In this document: positions 17,429 through 27,454 of the stretch, in pieces
How the letters are laid out: every line of letters starts with the position of its first letter
Numbering within the stretch: the stretch's first letter is position 1
NCBI RefSeq assembly: GCF_004331155.1
Contig: NZ_SJNZ01000016.1
Span: 1-64,000 of the forward strand
DNA: 64,000 nucleotides
Reading direction: 5' to 3'
DNA from: Acinetobacter terrestris
GTDB taxonomy: Bacteria > Pseudomonadota > Gammaproteobacteria > Pseudomonadales > Moraxellaceae
The notes under the pieces: model-generated
Database searches by the model: none
Told to the model about the DNA's origin: nothing
What the model saw: the letters and a program-made list of their open reading frames with translations, nothing else
Position numbers and translations under genes: made by a program

Positions 17429-18127
17429 TTATAAGGTCACGATCTTTGCATTTTCGATTGCCTTACGTAAGTAAGGGTCTAGGTCTTCTTGACGAAGCAG
17501 CCATTGCATATAATCTGCGGGTAAATCCGCAATGGTAGTACCACGGTGTTTACCAAAATTAATGCTACGTGGAATACGCGCATCTTCAGATGCTTGATAA
17601 AGTTCTTCAATGGTTTTAATTTTTAGATGATGGATTTCATGCATCAAAATATTCGCCGTTAAAATAATATCCATATCGGCACGGTGTGCTTTTTTAATCA
17701 TATCGCGGGCTTTTGCGCTGCCTTTGGTAATCATATAAATGAGCGCGGAAATATTATGTGCTTCAGCATCGGGCCAAACTAAACGTGCAAGAGCAAGGGT
17801 ACAAATGGCTTTAATGTTTTTGCAATCTACGCCACATTTTTCAAGTGCACGAATATCGTAATCAATATTGTGACCAATAATATAAATGGTTTCATTTGGA
17901 AGGGTGAAAGTCTTATAGTGAGGCTGGTCGACTAATTCAGACTCTAAAATATGATGTACCGCCATCGCCGCATAAGAAATGGGTTCATCTACACGATAAA
18001 GCTGGTCAAAAATTTGGGTCTTATCGAGGGTCAGTTTGCCTTCATTAATTTCAACAGGGGCATACGCAATCTCAATCGGCTGTCCATTTAGTGTATGGGT
18101 TTCTGTATCGAGAATAATTGCTTGCAT
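17429..18127 (-). CDS. ExoX-like 3'-5' exonuclease with a C-terminal DUF3820-like module
   Basis: A DEDDh-family exonuclease. Motif I is IILDTETHTL (Asp-x-Glu), motif II is HNIDYDIRALE, and motif III is AHRADMDIILTANIL with the DEDDh His. The C-terminal region SINFGKHRGTTIADLPADYMQWLL matches the small DUF3820 module often fused to ExoX-type exonucleases. In E. coli, ExoX acts on single-stranded DNA in mismatch repair and recombination. The start at 18127 (MQAIILDTET) has GGA 7 bases ahead; an ATG at 18139 would add four residues but lacks a site. Confidence 0.85.
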   Translation of the reverse strand: MQAIILDTETHTLNGQPIEIAYAPVEINEGKLTLDKTQIFDQLYRVDEPISYAAMAVHHILESELVDQPHYKTFTLPNETIYIIGHNIDYDIRALEKCGVDCKNIKAICTLALARLVWPDAEAHNISALIYMITKGSAKARDMIKKAHRADMDIILTANILMHEIHHLKIKTIEELYQASEDARIPRSINFGKHRGTTIADLPADYMQWLLRQEDLDPYLRKAIENAKIVTL

Positions 18128-18719
18128 GACCTGGTCCATAACTGTAGCGGAAGTTTGAACAAATTTAACACTTTCAAATGTACTGACACAAACCGAAAAC
18201 AGTGACTTTTAGCGATTCTTTCTTATTTCTGCCCAGAGATGATGTTTAAATCGTCTTGTTTTAATTTCTCGCTCGAAATGTCTGTTTAAGCAACCGTAAA
18301 AATACACTTTGATTTCGGCTTAATTCATTGAGTTTATGAACGCGGGCACTATAAATTTGATAATAATTTTAAATAAAGTTTGATGAATATTCTGTTAGCA
18401 ATTAATAAAATTAAAAACGATGTGAACTTAGTTAATGAGTTTTATTTTTTAATGCTTGTTCAAATTAACTAAACAGAATTTAAGAATAATAAGATGAATA
18501 GTTGTATATTCCACCCAATCAAAAGTGTTGAATTTTTGTAAACATGACTGAATTATAATTTTATAAATCAATAACTTAAACTATATAAATAATTATTCAA
18601 TTTTATTGTGCTTATTTGGTCGGAAATTCTCTTGTTCAAAATCAAGAATAAAGGTAATAGTTCTTATCTACATGATATTTGAATCATCACAACAAAAAAA
18701 TGTATAGGGAAATGCAAAC
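18128..18719. other. 590-bp AT-rich intergenic region between divergent genes
   Basis: No credible gene; the longest ATG frame (about 29 codons near 18383) lacks a ribosome binding site. It presumably carries the promoters of the exonuclease and of the lipase-like gene. Confidence 0.5.
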
Positions 18720-19946
18720 ATGAAAAAAACATTGCTTACGGTGTTAATGAGTAGTTCTGTCCTATTTTTAACTGCATGTGGAAGTGACGATAACGATTCG
18801 GTCTTCAATGGCCCAAATAATGGAATTCCGGTCAATAATATCCAAGATCCTGTAGTGAAGGTGACAGCCTATACTGGAGATGGTATGCCGGAAGTAGCTG
18901 CAGATAGCCAGCTGATGACATATAAAATGCTAGGAGTGGATAATAAAGAAGTTATGGCAACAGCTTTAGTATTTGTTCCAACAACTGTACAACCTGCAAA
19001 TGGTTGGCCGATTGTGGCTTGGGCACATGGAACTACAGGGGTAGCAGATAAATGTGCACCAAGTCAGCAAGGCCTAAAGGGCACTCAATACCTTCTACAA
19101 AAATTGCTTGCAGCAGGCTATGTGGTCGTGGCCCCGGATTATGAAGGTTTGGGTTCACCAGGCAATCACCCGTTCCTACATTTAAAAAGTGAAGCGTATT
19201 CGATTACTGATGCAGTCGTGGCAACACGTGAGTACCTAAATCGGCAAGGTAAAAAAGCTGCTCCACAATGGGTAACGATTGGCCATTCTCAAGGCGGGCA
19301 CGCTGCTTTGGGTGCAGCACAGTATGCTTCAAGAGCAAAGCTTGATTATAAGGGAACGATTGCTATTGCACCGGCATCAAACCTTGCAGCAATATTGCAG
19401 GGAGGTGAAAATGCGGTGAAAGATCAGCCTACAAATATACAAATACCTGTTTTAGCGTCTTTAGATACATATACTTCTTTGATTGTTGCTGGAATGCAAG
19501 AGCATAAGATTTCGGTCAGTTATGCTGATGTCTTTAAAGCAGATACTGCAAAAATTGCACCTATTGCAGAAATAGAATGTTCAGATCTGGTGGGGGCAGC
19601 TTTGGGTAAAGGCATGACGGATTATGTTTCATTACCTGAGCATTTGGGTTCCTTGAATGGTTATGGGCGAAATCAGGATAACTTTATGTTGATCCCGGTG
19701 ATTCAAAACTTCTTAGCCAAAGATTCACAGCCAGGTACAGTAAAACTAAGTCAGCCAGTTATTATTTATCAAGGTGGAAATGACCCGACAGTGCCTCAAG
19801 CAGCAACTGATCTGCTGAAAGCAAATGCAGAAGCTAAAGGAACGAAAATTCAATATATAACCAATGCAGACTGGGACCATGGTACGGTGTATACATCTAA
19901 CTTTGACAGTTTTGTAGCCAATGTTAAAACTCTGTTTGCACAATAG
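18720..19946 (+). CDS. Lipoprotein of the secretory lipase / alpha-beta hydrolase class
   Basis: A 408-residue exported hydrolase. Residues 1-20 are a lipoprotein signal peptide with lipobox LTAC (Cys20). The alpha/beta-hydrolase triad is visible: nucleophile in GHSQGGHAALG, acid in GGNDPTVP, and His in ADWDHGTVY. The oxyanion region is AHGTTG. This arrangement matches the secretory lipase (LIP, PF03583-like) group, which acts on acylglycerols or other esters. The lipid anchor would hold it at the outer or inner membrane, facing the periplasm or the surface. Substrate is unknown. It has its own long upstream region. Confidence 0.85.
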   Translation: MKKTLLTVLMSSSVLFLTACGSDDNDSVFNGPNNGIPVNNIQDPVVKVTAYTGDGMPEVAADSQLMTYKMLGVDNKEVMATALVFVPTTVQPANGWPIVAWAHGTTGVADKCAPSQQGLKGTQYLLQKLLAAGYVVVAPDYEGLGSPGNHPFLHLKSEAYSITDAVVATREYLNRQGKKAAPQWVTIGHSQGGHAALGAAQYASRAKLDYKGTIAIAPASNLAAILQGGENAVKDQPTNIQIPVLASLDTYTSLIVAGMQEHKISVSYADVFKADTAKIAPIAEIECSDLVGAALGKGMTDYVSLPEHLGSLNGYGRNQDNFMLIPVIQNFLAKDSQPGTVKLSQPVIIYQGGNDPTVPQAATDLLKANAEAKGTKIQYITNADWDHGTVYTSNFDSFVANVKTLFAQ

Positions 19947-20060
19947 TCCTTAACTTTTTGATGAGTTTCTGTTTAGAAAGCAGCCGAGATTTGACCTTGG
20001 CTATATAAAGGATAAGGAATGTTGAATCTTTAATGCCAATTCAATAACTTGATTTGACTT

Positions 20061-20099
20061 AAATAGCTCATGTTTCATATTTACATGAGCTATTTTTAT
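20061..20099 (+). terminator. Terminator after the lipase-like gene
   Basis: A perfect 13-bp stem, AAATAGCTCATGT with ACATGAGCTATTT, loop of nine, then T-run. Confidence 0.8.
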
Positions 20100-20142
20100 T
20101 TAAAACTGAGCAAAGTTCATTCTCGATATTTATAAACTTCAT

Positions 20143-20150
20143 GCTACAAT
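20143..20150 (+). promoter_or_regulatory. Extended -10 promoter element of glyA
   Basis: TGCTACAAT forms a TG-extended -10 about 50 bp before the glyA start; no good -35 is visible. Confidence 0.45.
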
Positions 20151-20201
20151 ACGCGCCAATCTTAGCACGGCTTAAAAGCCCTAATTTATAGGACCTCGCT
20201 A

Positions 20202-21455
20202 ATGTTTGCCAATATCTCGATTTCTGAATTTGACCCAGAATTAGCTAAAGCAATTGATGCTGAAGGTGAGCGCCAAGAAGTGCACATCGAGCTAATCGCT
20301 TCTGAAAACTATTGCTCTCCAGCAGTTATGGAAGCTCAGGGTTCAAAACTCACTAACAAATATGCGGAAGGCTACCCTGGTAAACGCTATTATGGCGGTT
20401 GCGAATATGTAGACATCATCGAACAATTGGCGATTGACCGTGCTAAAGAACTCTTTGGTGCTGACTATGCTAACGTTCAGCCACATGCTGGTTCACAAGC
20501 AAACTCTGCTGTTTACCTAGCGCTTCTTAACCCGGGCGATACAGTTTTGGGTATGAGCTTGGCTCACGGTGGTCACTTGACTCACGGGGCTAAAGTTAGC
20601 TTCTCTGGTAAAACATATAACGCGGTTCAGTACGGCTTAAATGTTGAAACTGGCGAGATCGATTACGAAGAAGTTGAACGTTTGGCTGTAGAACACAAGC
20701 CACGCATGATCGTTGCTGGTTTCTCTGCATATAGCCAAATTGTAGATTGGCAACGTTTCCGTGAAATCGCGGACAAAGTTGGCGCTTACCTGTTTGTAGA
20801 TATGGCTCACGTTGCAGGTCTTGTTGCTGCGGGTGTTTACCCAAGCCCAGTACAAATTGCTGACGTTACAACAACAACTACGCATAAAACACTTCGTGGC
20901 CCACGTTCAGGTTTAATCCTGGCTAAAGCAAACGAAGAGATTGAGAAAAAACTTCAATCTGCAGTATTCCCAGGTAACCAAGGCGGTCCACTGGTTCATG
21001 CTATTGCAGCTAAAGCAATCTGCTTTAAAGAAGCGATGGCGCCTGAATACAAAGAATATCAAAAACAAGTTGTGGTAAATGCTAAAGCAATGGCTGAAGT
21101 ATTAATCGCACGTGGTTATGACGTTGTTTCTGGTGGTACTGAAAACCACTTGTTCCTATTGTCTTTAATTAAACAAGACATTACAGGTAAAGAAGCGGAT
21201 GCCTGGTTAGGTGCTGCTCACATTACTGTGAACAAAAACTCTGTACCAAACGATCCACGCTCTCCGTTTGTGACTTCTGGTATCCGTATTGGTACTCCAG
21301 CAGTAACAACACGTGGTTTTGGTGAAGCTGAAGTACGTGAACTTGCTGGCTGGATCGCTGACATCCTGGATGCCAAAGGCGACGAAGCGGTAATTGCGAA
21401 GGTTAAAGAAAAAGTTGCAACTGTCTGTGCTAAATTTCCTGTTTACGCAAAATAA
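20202..21455 (+). CDS. glyA: Serine hydroxymethyltransferase
   Basis: PLP enzyme converting serine plus tetrahydrofolate to glycine plus 5,10-methylene-tetrahydrofolate, the main one-carbon source. It is 417 residues, the normal length. Motifs: [39 protein letters not shown] (split here), [13 protein letters not shown], and the PLP lysine in [14 protein letters not shown] near residue 230. AGGA lies about 10 bases before the ATG. Monocistronic with a strong terminator. Confidence 0.97.
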   Translation: MFANISISEFDPELAKAIDAEGERQEVHIELIASENYCSPAVMEAQGSKLTNKYAEGYPGKRYYGGCEYVDIIEQLAIDRAKELFGADYANVQPHAGSQANSAVYLALLNPGDTVLGMSLAHGGHLTHGAKVSFSGKTYNAVQYGLNVETGEIDYEEVERLAVEHKPRMIVAGFSAYSQIVDWQRFREIADKVGAYLFVDMAHVAGLVAAGVYPSPVQIADVTTTTTHKTLRGPRSGLILAKANEEIEKKLQSAVFPGNQGGPLVHAIAAKAICFKEAMAPEYKEYQKQVVVNAKAMAEVLIARGYDVVSGGTENHLFLLSLIKQDITGKEADAWLGAAHITVNKNSVPNDPRSPFVTSGIRIGTPAVTTRGFGEAEVRELAGWIADILDAKGDEAVIAKVKEKVATVCAKFPVYAK

Positions 21456-21469
21456 GTGAACAACTTGAG

Positions 21470-21495
21470 AAGCCCCCTCAAGGGGGCTTTTTTTA
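21470..21495 (+). terminator. Terminator of glyA
   Basis: AAGCCCCC, short loop, GGGGGCTT then seven T. Confidence 0.9.
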
Positions 21496-21620
21496 TATAT
21501 GATCAAAAGTCATATTTTTCAAATATCATATTTCTGCTATAACAGAATAATACTCCATAAAAGATATAACTCATTTTGCTATTGCTGTAATGACATCTTT
21601 CTTTCAAAGGAATCAGGTAA

Positions 21621-22025
21621 ATGGCTAAACCAACAATTATTATTTCACAACAAGATCTTCAGCGTTTAGAAACCATGCTTGATCATCAATCTAAACTGAG
21701 CCCAACCATGCAACATCTTGAAGATGAGCTTGCGCGTGCTGATGTTGTTGCTCCCCAAGACGTCCCTGAAAATGTAGTGACCATGAATGCGCGTGTGCGT
21801 ATTGTTATTGCGCCAGCTCGCGAATCTACGGATATTACCCTGGTTTATCCACATGATTTTCGCGGTGAAAAAGGACAAGTCAATGTACTTGCACCGGTAG
21901 GCGCAGCAATTTTGGGCTTGGCAGAAGGGCAGGAAATTGAATGGCCACAGCCTGATGGTCATTTAATGAAAGTGAAGATTGAAAAAGTGTTGTATCAGCC
22001 AGAACGTGCCGGCGATTATCTATAG
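21621..22025 (+). CDS. rnk: Rnk-type nucleoside diphosphate kinase regulator (GreA/GreB C-terminal-like)
   Basis: A 134-residue protein with a short N-terminal helical pair and a C-terminal FKBP-like GreA/GreB domain: TDITLVYPHDF, VNVLAPVGAAILGLAEGQEIEW. Rnk proteins bind RNA polymerase in the way Gre factors do but lack the long acidic coiled-coil tip, and they affect NDP kinase levels. AAAGGA lies upstream of the ATG. It is closed by a perfect hairpin. Confidence 0.88.
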   Translation: MAKPTIIISQQDLQRLETMLDHQSKLSPTMQHLEDELARADVVAPQDVPENVVTMNARVRIVIAPARESTDITLVYPHDFRGEKGQVNVLAPVGAAILGLAEGQEIEWPQPDGHLMKVKIEKVLYQPERAGDYL

Positions 22026-22037
22026 TCTTTAAATGAT

Positions 22038-22071
22038 AAAAATGCTGCGTATATGAGACGCAGCATTTTTA
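22038..22071 (+). terminator. Terminator of rnk
   Basis: AAAATGCTGCGT pairs with ACGCAGCATTTT around a seven-base loop, then T-run. Confidence 0.85.
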
Positions 22072-22124
22072 TTGAACTTTACTGAACAACAAATATTGTT
22101 TAAACGAATAGTCTTGAAGCCATA

Positions 22125-22157
22125 AAAAAGGCAAAGTAAAAACTTTGCCTTTTTTTG
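22125..22157. terminator. Terminator of slyD
   Basis: AAAAGGCAAAGT, loop AAAA, ACTTTGCCTTTT with A- and T-runs; just beyond the slyD stop on the minus strand. Confidence 0.8.
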
Positions 22158-22170
22158 ATCTGTACCGATC

Positions 22171-22653
22171 TTAGTGGTGGTGACCACCAGCGCCGTGTAC
22201 ATGACCGTGTTCTAATTCTTCAGCAGAAGCTTCACGAATTTCAATGATTTCAACTTCAAAAGTTAAATCTTGACCAGCAAGCGGGAAGTTTGCATCAACA
22301 ACAATGTTGTCGCCTTCAACAGCTTTAACAGTCACGATTTGAACGCCGTCATCAGTTTGAGCTTGGAACTGCATGCCCGCTTGGATGTTATCTACACCTT
22401 GGAACATTTGAGCAGGAACTTCTTGTACTAGTTCTGGGTTGTATTCGCCATAACCTTCAGCAGCAGGAACGTTTACTGTGAATTTTTCACCAACAGTTTT
22501 GCCTTCCAAAGCATTTTCTAAACCAGGGATGATGTTACCTGCACCGTGCAAATATGCAAGTGGTTCACCTTGTGATTGGTCGAGAGTTTCGCCTTCTGCG
22601 TTAGTCAACGTGTAGTGGAAAGAAACCACGAGGTCATTTGCAATAGCAGTCAT
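22171..22653 (-). CDS. slyD: FKBP-type peptidyl-prolyl isomerase, SlyD type
   Basis: A 160-residue cytoplasmic prolyl isomerase and chaperone. The FKBP half has VVSFHYTLTNAEGETLDQS and LAYLHGAGNIIPGLENALEG; the insert-in-flap domain follows (AEGYGEYNPELVQEVPAQMF). The end is His-rich (ELEHGHVHGAGGHHH), consistent with nickel or zinc binding as in SlyD, which helps hydrogenase or urease maturation in other species. The start at 22653 (MTAIANDL) has GGA 9 bases upstream; an ATG at 22689 adds 12 unlikely residues. Confidence 0.9.
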   Translation of the reverse strand: MTAIANDLVVSFHYTLTNAEGETLDQSQGEPLAYLHGAGNIIPGLENALEGKTVGEKFTVNVPAAEGYGEYNPELVQEVPAQMFQGVDNIQAGMQFQAQTDDGVQIVTVKAVEGDNIVVDANFPLAGQDLTFEVEIIEIREASAEELEHGHVHGAGGHHH

Positions 22654-22788
22654 GTTATTGATCCATTCAATTTTTAAAGGAGACATCATAAAGTGAAAAG
22701 CAGATTTTGTAGATGATATTTATCAAAAAATTGCATTTTCTACGTTTTTAATGACATTTGGTTAATAATAGGGACGCTTTTTAAAATT

Positions 22789-24075
22789 TCAATGCAATTT
22801 TATCTTTGGACCTGTTTTTCTTGTGACAAAATCCTTAGCGGTCAAAAGGCCGGCATGGGGGTAGCCATGAATAGCGGCTTGATGCAGTCGATATAAAGAG
22901 ATATACATCGATTTCGCAATAAAACCTTGCACATTGACTTGTCCGAGTAATTCGCCGACGGCTTTATTGTGGCTTAATGACACCAGTGAGCCTTTGTCGG
23001 AAAATTTGAACATTGGCTGTGGTTTGCCTTGAATCCGGGCTTTCATGGCATCCACCAGAAAACTGGCTTGCTGGCTAGCCACTTGAGCGCGCGGGCCGAG
23101 TACAGCTTCGTCAGCAGCGGGCTGGCAATGGGCACAGTCGCCAAAAGCAAAAACGTTCGGATCGGATAGGGTTTGCAGTGTTGCATACACTTTGAGGCGC
23201 TGAATATTGTCTTTTTCAAAGCCGGTTAATTGTTCTAGCACCGCAGGCGCTTTAATTCCTGCCGCCCAGACTTTCAGTTCTGCCTCAATTGATGTTCCAT
23301 CAGCAAAATAGACTTTGTCCTGATCGACTTTTGCAACCCGATGTTTGGTCAGTACCTTAATTCCAAATTGCTCTAATTGATGGCTGGTATGTTTGGCGAT
23401 CGTCTCGGAAAGCGCTGGCAAGACACGGTCGGCAGCTTCAATCACGGTAATATTGACATTTTTCGGGTCAATTTTATTTAAGCCATATTTAAAGAATGTC
23501 TGTTTGGCTTGATACAGCTCAGCTGCAAGTTCGATCCCGGTTGCGCCTGCACCAATAATCGCGATATTCAAGGCACGCGTAGTTTCATGGTTTTGTGCTT
23601 CTAAATATAAATGCAGTAAATCTTGCTGAAACACATCGGCCTGTTTTCGGCTGTCGAGGAAATGACAGTGCTGTTTCACGCCTTCGGTATTAAAGTCATT
23701 CGATGTCGAACCCACGGCAATAATCAGCGTGTCATAATCCAGACGAATATTTTTTTGAATCTGATCGGGTCTAGATAACTGCGCTGCTTCAAGCGTGATT
23801 TGTTTGGCTGTCTGATCAATTTCAGTAAAGTTGCCTAAGACAAACTCATAATGATGTTTGGAGGCATGGGCGAAATAATTGGTTTCTTCAGTATGTGGAT
23901 TAAGTGTACCCGCAGCAATTTCATGTAAAAGCGGTTTCCAGATATGGGTGAGTTTCTGGTCAACCAAGGTGATTTTTGCTTTATTGCTTTTACCTAAGGT
24001 ATTGCCCAGTTGGGTGGCCAGTTCCAAACCGCCTGCGCCACCACCCACAATTACAATTTTATGTAGATTACTCAT
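22789..24075 (-). CDS. ndh: Type II NADH:quinone oxidoreductase (NDH-2)
   Basis: A 428-residue FAD flavoprotein that passes electrons from NADH to quinone without pumping protons. It has two Rossmann motifs: KIVIVGGGAGGLELATQLG at residue 6 for FAD and NIAIIGAGATGIELAAELY near 170 for NADH. The quinone-site motif AQVASQQA and FAFGDCAHC (FAD ribityl binding) are present. The C-terminal 40 residues are amphipathic and basic, in line with peripheral membrane attachment. It is 120 bp from the D,D-carboxypeptidase gene on the same strand but separated from it by a terminator. Confidence 0.93.
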   Translation of the reverse strand: MSNLHKIVIVGGGAGGLELATQLGNTLGKSNKAKITLVDQKLTHIWKPLLHEIAAGTLNPHTEETNYFAHASKHHYEFVLGNFTEIDQTAKQITLEAAQLSRPDQIQKNIRLDYDTLIIAVGSTSNDFNTEGVKQHCHFLDSRKQADVFQQDLLHLYLEAQNHETTRALNIAIIGAGATGIELAAELYQAKQTFFKYGLNKIDPKNVNITVIEAADRVLPALSETIAKHTSHQLEQFGIKVLTKHRVAKVDQDKVYFADGTSIEAELKVWAAGIKAPAVLEQLTGFEKDNIQRLKVYATLQTLSDPNVFAFGDCAHCQPAADEAVLGPRAQVASQQASFLVDAMKARIQGKPQPMFKFSDKGSLVSLSHNKAVGELLGQVNVQGFIAKSMYISLYRLHQAAIHGYPHAGLLTAKDFVTRKTGPKIKLH

Positions 24076-24102
24076 TTTTGACCTATTTGTTATTTTAAAG
24101 AC

Positions 24103-24136
24103 GAAAAAAAGAAGATGGCATCAATATGCCATCTTC
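24103..24136 (-). terminator. Terminator of the D,D-carboxypeptidase gene
   Basis: GAAGATGGCAT pairs perfectly with ATGCCATCTTC; on the minus strand it is followed by seven T. It separates this gene from ndh. Confidence 0.85.
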
Positions 24137-24197
24137 AATTCATTGCTTTTGTTTAGATTGTTATACAGCTTACATAAAATAAAGAAATGTCACGCAA

Positions 24198-25508
24198 TTA
24201 GCCTAGAGGATAAGTTTTAACTTCGACTTCATCACTGGAAAAAAAAGTGAAAAGCTGTTTAAACCAAATCGCAATTTTCTGGAAGAAATTGGCTTCTTCA
24301 ATTTGCACGTCATTTTCAATGTCAATGGTTCGAATCAGCTGGTTATTTTGATAAACCTGCACGGTCGCCAGCTGCATGACTTTAGCTAATGGGGCAGTCA
24401 GGAATTTTTCTTTGATTTCGACATTTAGGTGGGTTTTGGTTTCTTGTAATGGGTTAATCACCTGAATGGTTCCATTGCCTGTATTCAGCATAATGCGCTG
24501 GTTCACGGTGTCATAGGTTTGCAGATCAATCGCATAAGGCTGGTCATATAAAGAAGTCGTCACAATCTGCGGTTTGCTGGTTTCCAGTTTGAACATTTTT
24601 AACGTCGATTTAATCACCGGTAATTCAGCAATCAGCTGCTTGTCTTTAATCGCAACTTCATTGCGGGTATAGGTATAAGCCATGTTCAGCAGGGTGTGGG
24701 CAACTTCAGCACGTTTTAAAGCATTTTTTGTGCCCATGACCACCACAATCAGACGGCGTTCCGGCAGTGCCGGATTACCGGTAGAGCGGTGCGCTGTGAG
24801 TGCCAGGTTATAGCCGGCAGCTTTGGTAAAGCCAGTTTTTAAACCATCCACACTTGGGTCAAATTTAAGCGCCAGATTGGTTGCACGGTGAAAACGCTGG
24901 TTATAACTGAAACTTGGCATCACTGAATAATGCAAGTATTCAGGGGTCTGTAATGCAAGTGCCTGACCCAGAAGAGCCATGTCATGTGCTGAGGAAAAAT
25001 GATCTGGCATGGTAATACCAGGCGCATTAGCAAAATGTGTATCATTCATTTCCAAGGCTTTTGCCTCTTTATTCATGCGTTCAACGAAAGCTGGAACATT
25101 ACCTGAAATACGTTCAGCTAAAGTCACGGCCGCATCATTGGCTGACATTACGATCAAACCTGCCAGAAGCTGATCAACGGAAATCTGTTCACCTTCTTTT
25201 AAGTACATCTGTGATTCATCCCACTGCACCATTTTTACCACGGGGGTTGCAGTAATGATTTCATCCTTTTTTAAACGACCCGCTTCAATTTCTTTGAGTG
25301 CTATATAAGCCACCATCATTTTGGTCATGGATGCGGGTGCACGTTGCACGTGGCTATTGTGCTCGGCAATGACTTGTCCGGATTGGGTATCCAGAATGGT
25401 CCAGGCCGGCGCTTCAACGCTTTCCGGAACAAGGTTCAGTAATGCGGCATTGACTATCGTGGAGCACAATAAACTAAGAGATGCGAGGAGGTAGATGACA
25501 GCTTTCAA
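24198..25508 (-). CDS. dacC: D-alanyl-D-alanine carboxypeptidase (PBP5/6-like)
   Basis: A low-molecular-mass penicillin-binding protein trimming the terminal D-Ala of peptidoglycan pentapeptides in the periplasm. It shows the three active-site motifs: SMTK (ASMTKMMVAYIA), SAN (IVMSANDAAV) and KTG (DGLKTGFTKAAGYN). A C-terminal beta domain follows, and the last 30 residues (FFQKIAIWFKQLFTFFSS) form the amphipathic membrane anchor. The start is taken as TTG 25508 because AAAGGA lies 6 bases upstream and it directly gives a signal peptide (KAVIYLLASLSLLCSTIVNA). ATG at 25565, with AAGG 7 bases ahead, is a real alternative and adds 19 residues. Confidence 0.93.
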   Translation of the reverse strand: MKAVIYLLASLSLLCSTIVNAALLNLVPESVEAPAWTILDTQSGQVIAEHNSHVQRAPASMTKMMVAYIALKEIEAGRLKKDEIITATPVVKMVQWDESQMYLKEGEQISVDQLLAGLIVMSANDAAVTLAERISGNVPAFVERMNKEAKALEMNDTHFANAPGITMPDHFSSAHDMALLGQALALQTPEYLHYSVMPSFSYNQRFHRATNLALKFDPSVDGLKTGFTKAAGYNLALTAHRSTGNPALPERRLIVVVMGTKNALKRAEVAHTLLNMAYTYTRNEVAIKDKQLIAELPVIKSTLKMFKLETSKPQIVTTSLYDQPYAIDLQTYDTVNQRIMLNTGNGTIQVINPLQETKTHLNVEIKEKFLTAPLAKVMQLATVQVYQNNQLIRTIDIENDVQIEEANFFQKIAIWFKQLFTFFSSDEVEVKTYPLG

Positions 25509-25687
25509 TGATGTTCCTTTATTTGCCAATCCATTGACTTTAAAAACGCAAAAAATATTGGGCATGCTATGCCTTTTTTTTAACTATGGCTAGTCGGAAT
25601 TGTAGACAATTGCGACAGTTCGCATTGCTTTACAAAAAAATGCTAAGCTAATTGCCAAGATACCTTTTTTATTTTGTATTGCCCATT

Positions 25688-27391
25688 ATGTTGCATTATC
25701 AAATCGAATTTGACGATTATCGTCAGCATTTAGTTCACGTGACAGTTCGCTTTTTAGCAGACCCTACCCAAGTGTTATCACTACCGACCTGGATTCCGGG
25801 AAGTTATTTGATTCGCGAATTTTCAAAACATATTGAAGCGGTCAAAGCCTATGATGAAGATGGCCGCATTCTACAGATTCAAAAATTTGAAAAGAATAAA
25901 TGGCGTTTATTTAATACCGATCATGAACTGATTACGGTTGAATATGATGTTTATGCCTATGACCTGTCTGTTCGCGGTGCATATGTGGATCAAACCCGTT
26001 TATACGTGAATCCAGCCTGTACCTGTCTGGGACTGGAAGGTCAGGAAGATAAAGCCATCGAGGTTGAAGTGTTCTTACCGCCAGAATTGAAACATTTTCA
26101 GTTGGCTACAGGTTTGGAACATAAAAGCCTGGTGAAAGGTCGTCATACTTTAAAAGCCAAAAACTATGCACAGCTGATTGATTCGCCATTTGAACTGGCA
26201 GAGCAAACCCGTTTTAGTTTTGAAGCCAATGGTATTCCTCATGAGTTTGTGGTTTCGGGCAAACATGCCATGAATGCACAACGTATGCAGCAGGACATTG
26301 AAAAAATCTGCAGCACAGAAATTTCAATGTTTGGTTCAGCGCCATTTGAAAACTATACCTTTATGACCATGGCAACCGGCAATAGTTATGGTGGTTTGGA
26401 ACATCCAAATAGCACCAGCCTGATTACGCCACGTGATGACCTGCCAAAAGCGGATGAGCCAGAAGAACCATCGAAAGACTATCAGCGTTTCTTGGGTTTA
26501 TGCAGTCATGAATATTTCCACTCTTGGCTGGTGAAATTTATTCGTCCTGAAAACTTTGTCAATTACGATTTGAACAGGGAAGGCTATACCTCACTGCTTT
26601 GGATCTTTGAAGGCTTTACTTCTTATTACGATGACCTGATTTTGCTGCGTAGCGGTGTGATCAATCAGGAATCGTATATTGCTTTATTAAAAGCACAGAT
26701 TGACCGTTACCTGCAAAACCCGGGGCATGCGATTCAAACCGTGGCGGAATCAAGTTTTGATGCATGGGTGAAATTCTACCGTCAGGATGAGAACTCGAAT
26801 AATGCAGGTACAAGCTATTACAACAAAGGTTGTCTGGTGGCGTTGTGTCTGGATTTAGGATTGCGTCTTAAAGGTTCAAGCCTCGATGCGTTAATGCGTA
26901 AGCTGTATGAAAATGCACAAAACGGCATTCAGGTGAATGAACGCACCGTTTTTGATTTGTGTCAGGAATTGACGGGTCAAAGCTGGCTTGAGCAAATTAA
27001 TCATTTGATTAACACCACAGACGAATTGCCACTGGATCAGTTGTTCCCTGAATTTGGTCTAAGTTTTGAATTGAAAAATGAAAAAGCTTTGCCATTCGGG
27101 CTAAAAGTTGCAGATAAACCTGAAGGTGTGGTGATTCAGCAGGTTCGTCGTGACAGTGCAGCAGCGAAAGCCGGTCTTTCTGCCAATGATGTGATTATTG
27201 CCATTGATGGCTTAAAGGCGTCTGAAAAACTTCTTGAGAAATATTCAAAACAAGAAGGTACTTTCACTGTGTATGCATTCCGCCGTGATGAGTTCATTCA
27301 GTTTGAAGTTCAAGGCGGGGCAATTGATTTGACTACTGTTGAATTGAAAGTTGAAGATCAGGCAAAAGCAGAGAAGTGGTTGAAGGCTTAA
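25688..27391 (+). CDS. M61 family metallopeptidase with PDZ domain
   Basis: A 567-residue zinc aminopeptidase of the glycyl-aminopeptidase (M61) family. The zinc motif is HEYFHSW (HExxH) near residue 272, with the third ligand region LWIFEGFTSYYDDL about 35 residues later. The N-terminal beta domain has LPTWIPGSYLIREFSKHI, conserved in the family, and a C-terminal PDZ domain spans about 465-540 (GVVIQQVRRDSAAAKAGLSANDVIIAIDG). No signal peptide is evident with this start, so it is probably cytoplasmic. An upstream TTG at 25652 would add a hydrophobic stretch; neither start has a clear ribosome binding site. Confidence 0.9.
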   Translation: MLHYQIEFDDYRQHLVHVTVRFLADPTQVLSLPTWIPGSYLIREFSKHIEAVKAYDEDGRILQIQKFEKNKWRLFNTDHELITVEYDVYAYDLSVRGAYVDQTRLYVNPACTCLGLEGQEDKAIEVEVFLPPELKHFQLATGLEHKSLVKGRHTLKAKNYAQLIDSPFELAEQTRFSFEANGIPHEFVVSGKHAMNAQRMQQDIEKICSTEISMFGSAPFENYTFMTMATGNSYGGLEHPNSTSLITPRDDLPKADEPEEPSKDYQRFLGLCSHEYFHSWLVKFIRPENFVNYDLNREGYTSLLWIFEGFTSYYDDLILLRSGVINQESYIALLKAQIDRYLQNPGHAIQTVAESSFDAWVKFYRQDENSNNAGTSYYNKGCLVALCLDLGLRLKGSSLDALMRKLYENAQNGIQVNERTVFDLCQELTGQSWLEQINHLINTTDELPLDQLFPEFGLSFELKNEKALPFGLKVADKPEGVVIQQVRRDSAAAKAGLSANDVIIAIDGLKASEKLLEKYSKQEGTFTVYAFRRDEFIQFEVQGGAIDLTTVELKVEDQAKAEKWLKA

Positions 27392-27416
27392 TTTGCTAGT
27401 TTTATTAAAGTTATGT

Positions 27417-27445
27417 AAAACCGATGCTTAGGCGTCGGTTTTTTA
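27417..27445 (+). terminator. Terminator of the M61 peptidase gene
   Basis: AAAACCGAtGC, TTAG loop, GCgTCGGTTTT and T-run. It ends only about 10 bp before the next start codon. Confidence 0.8.
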
Positions 27446-27454
27446 TTAGAAAAT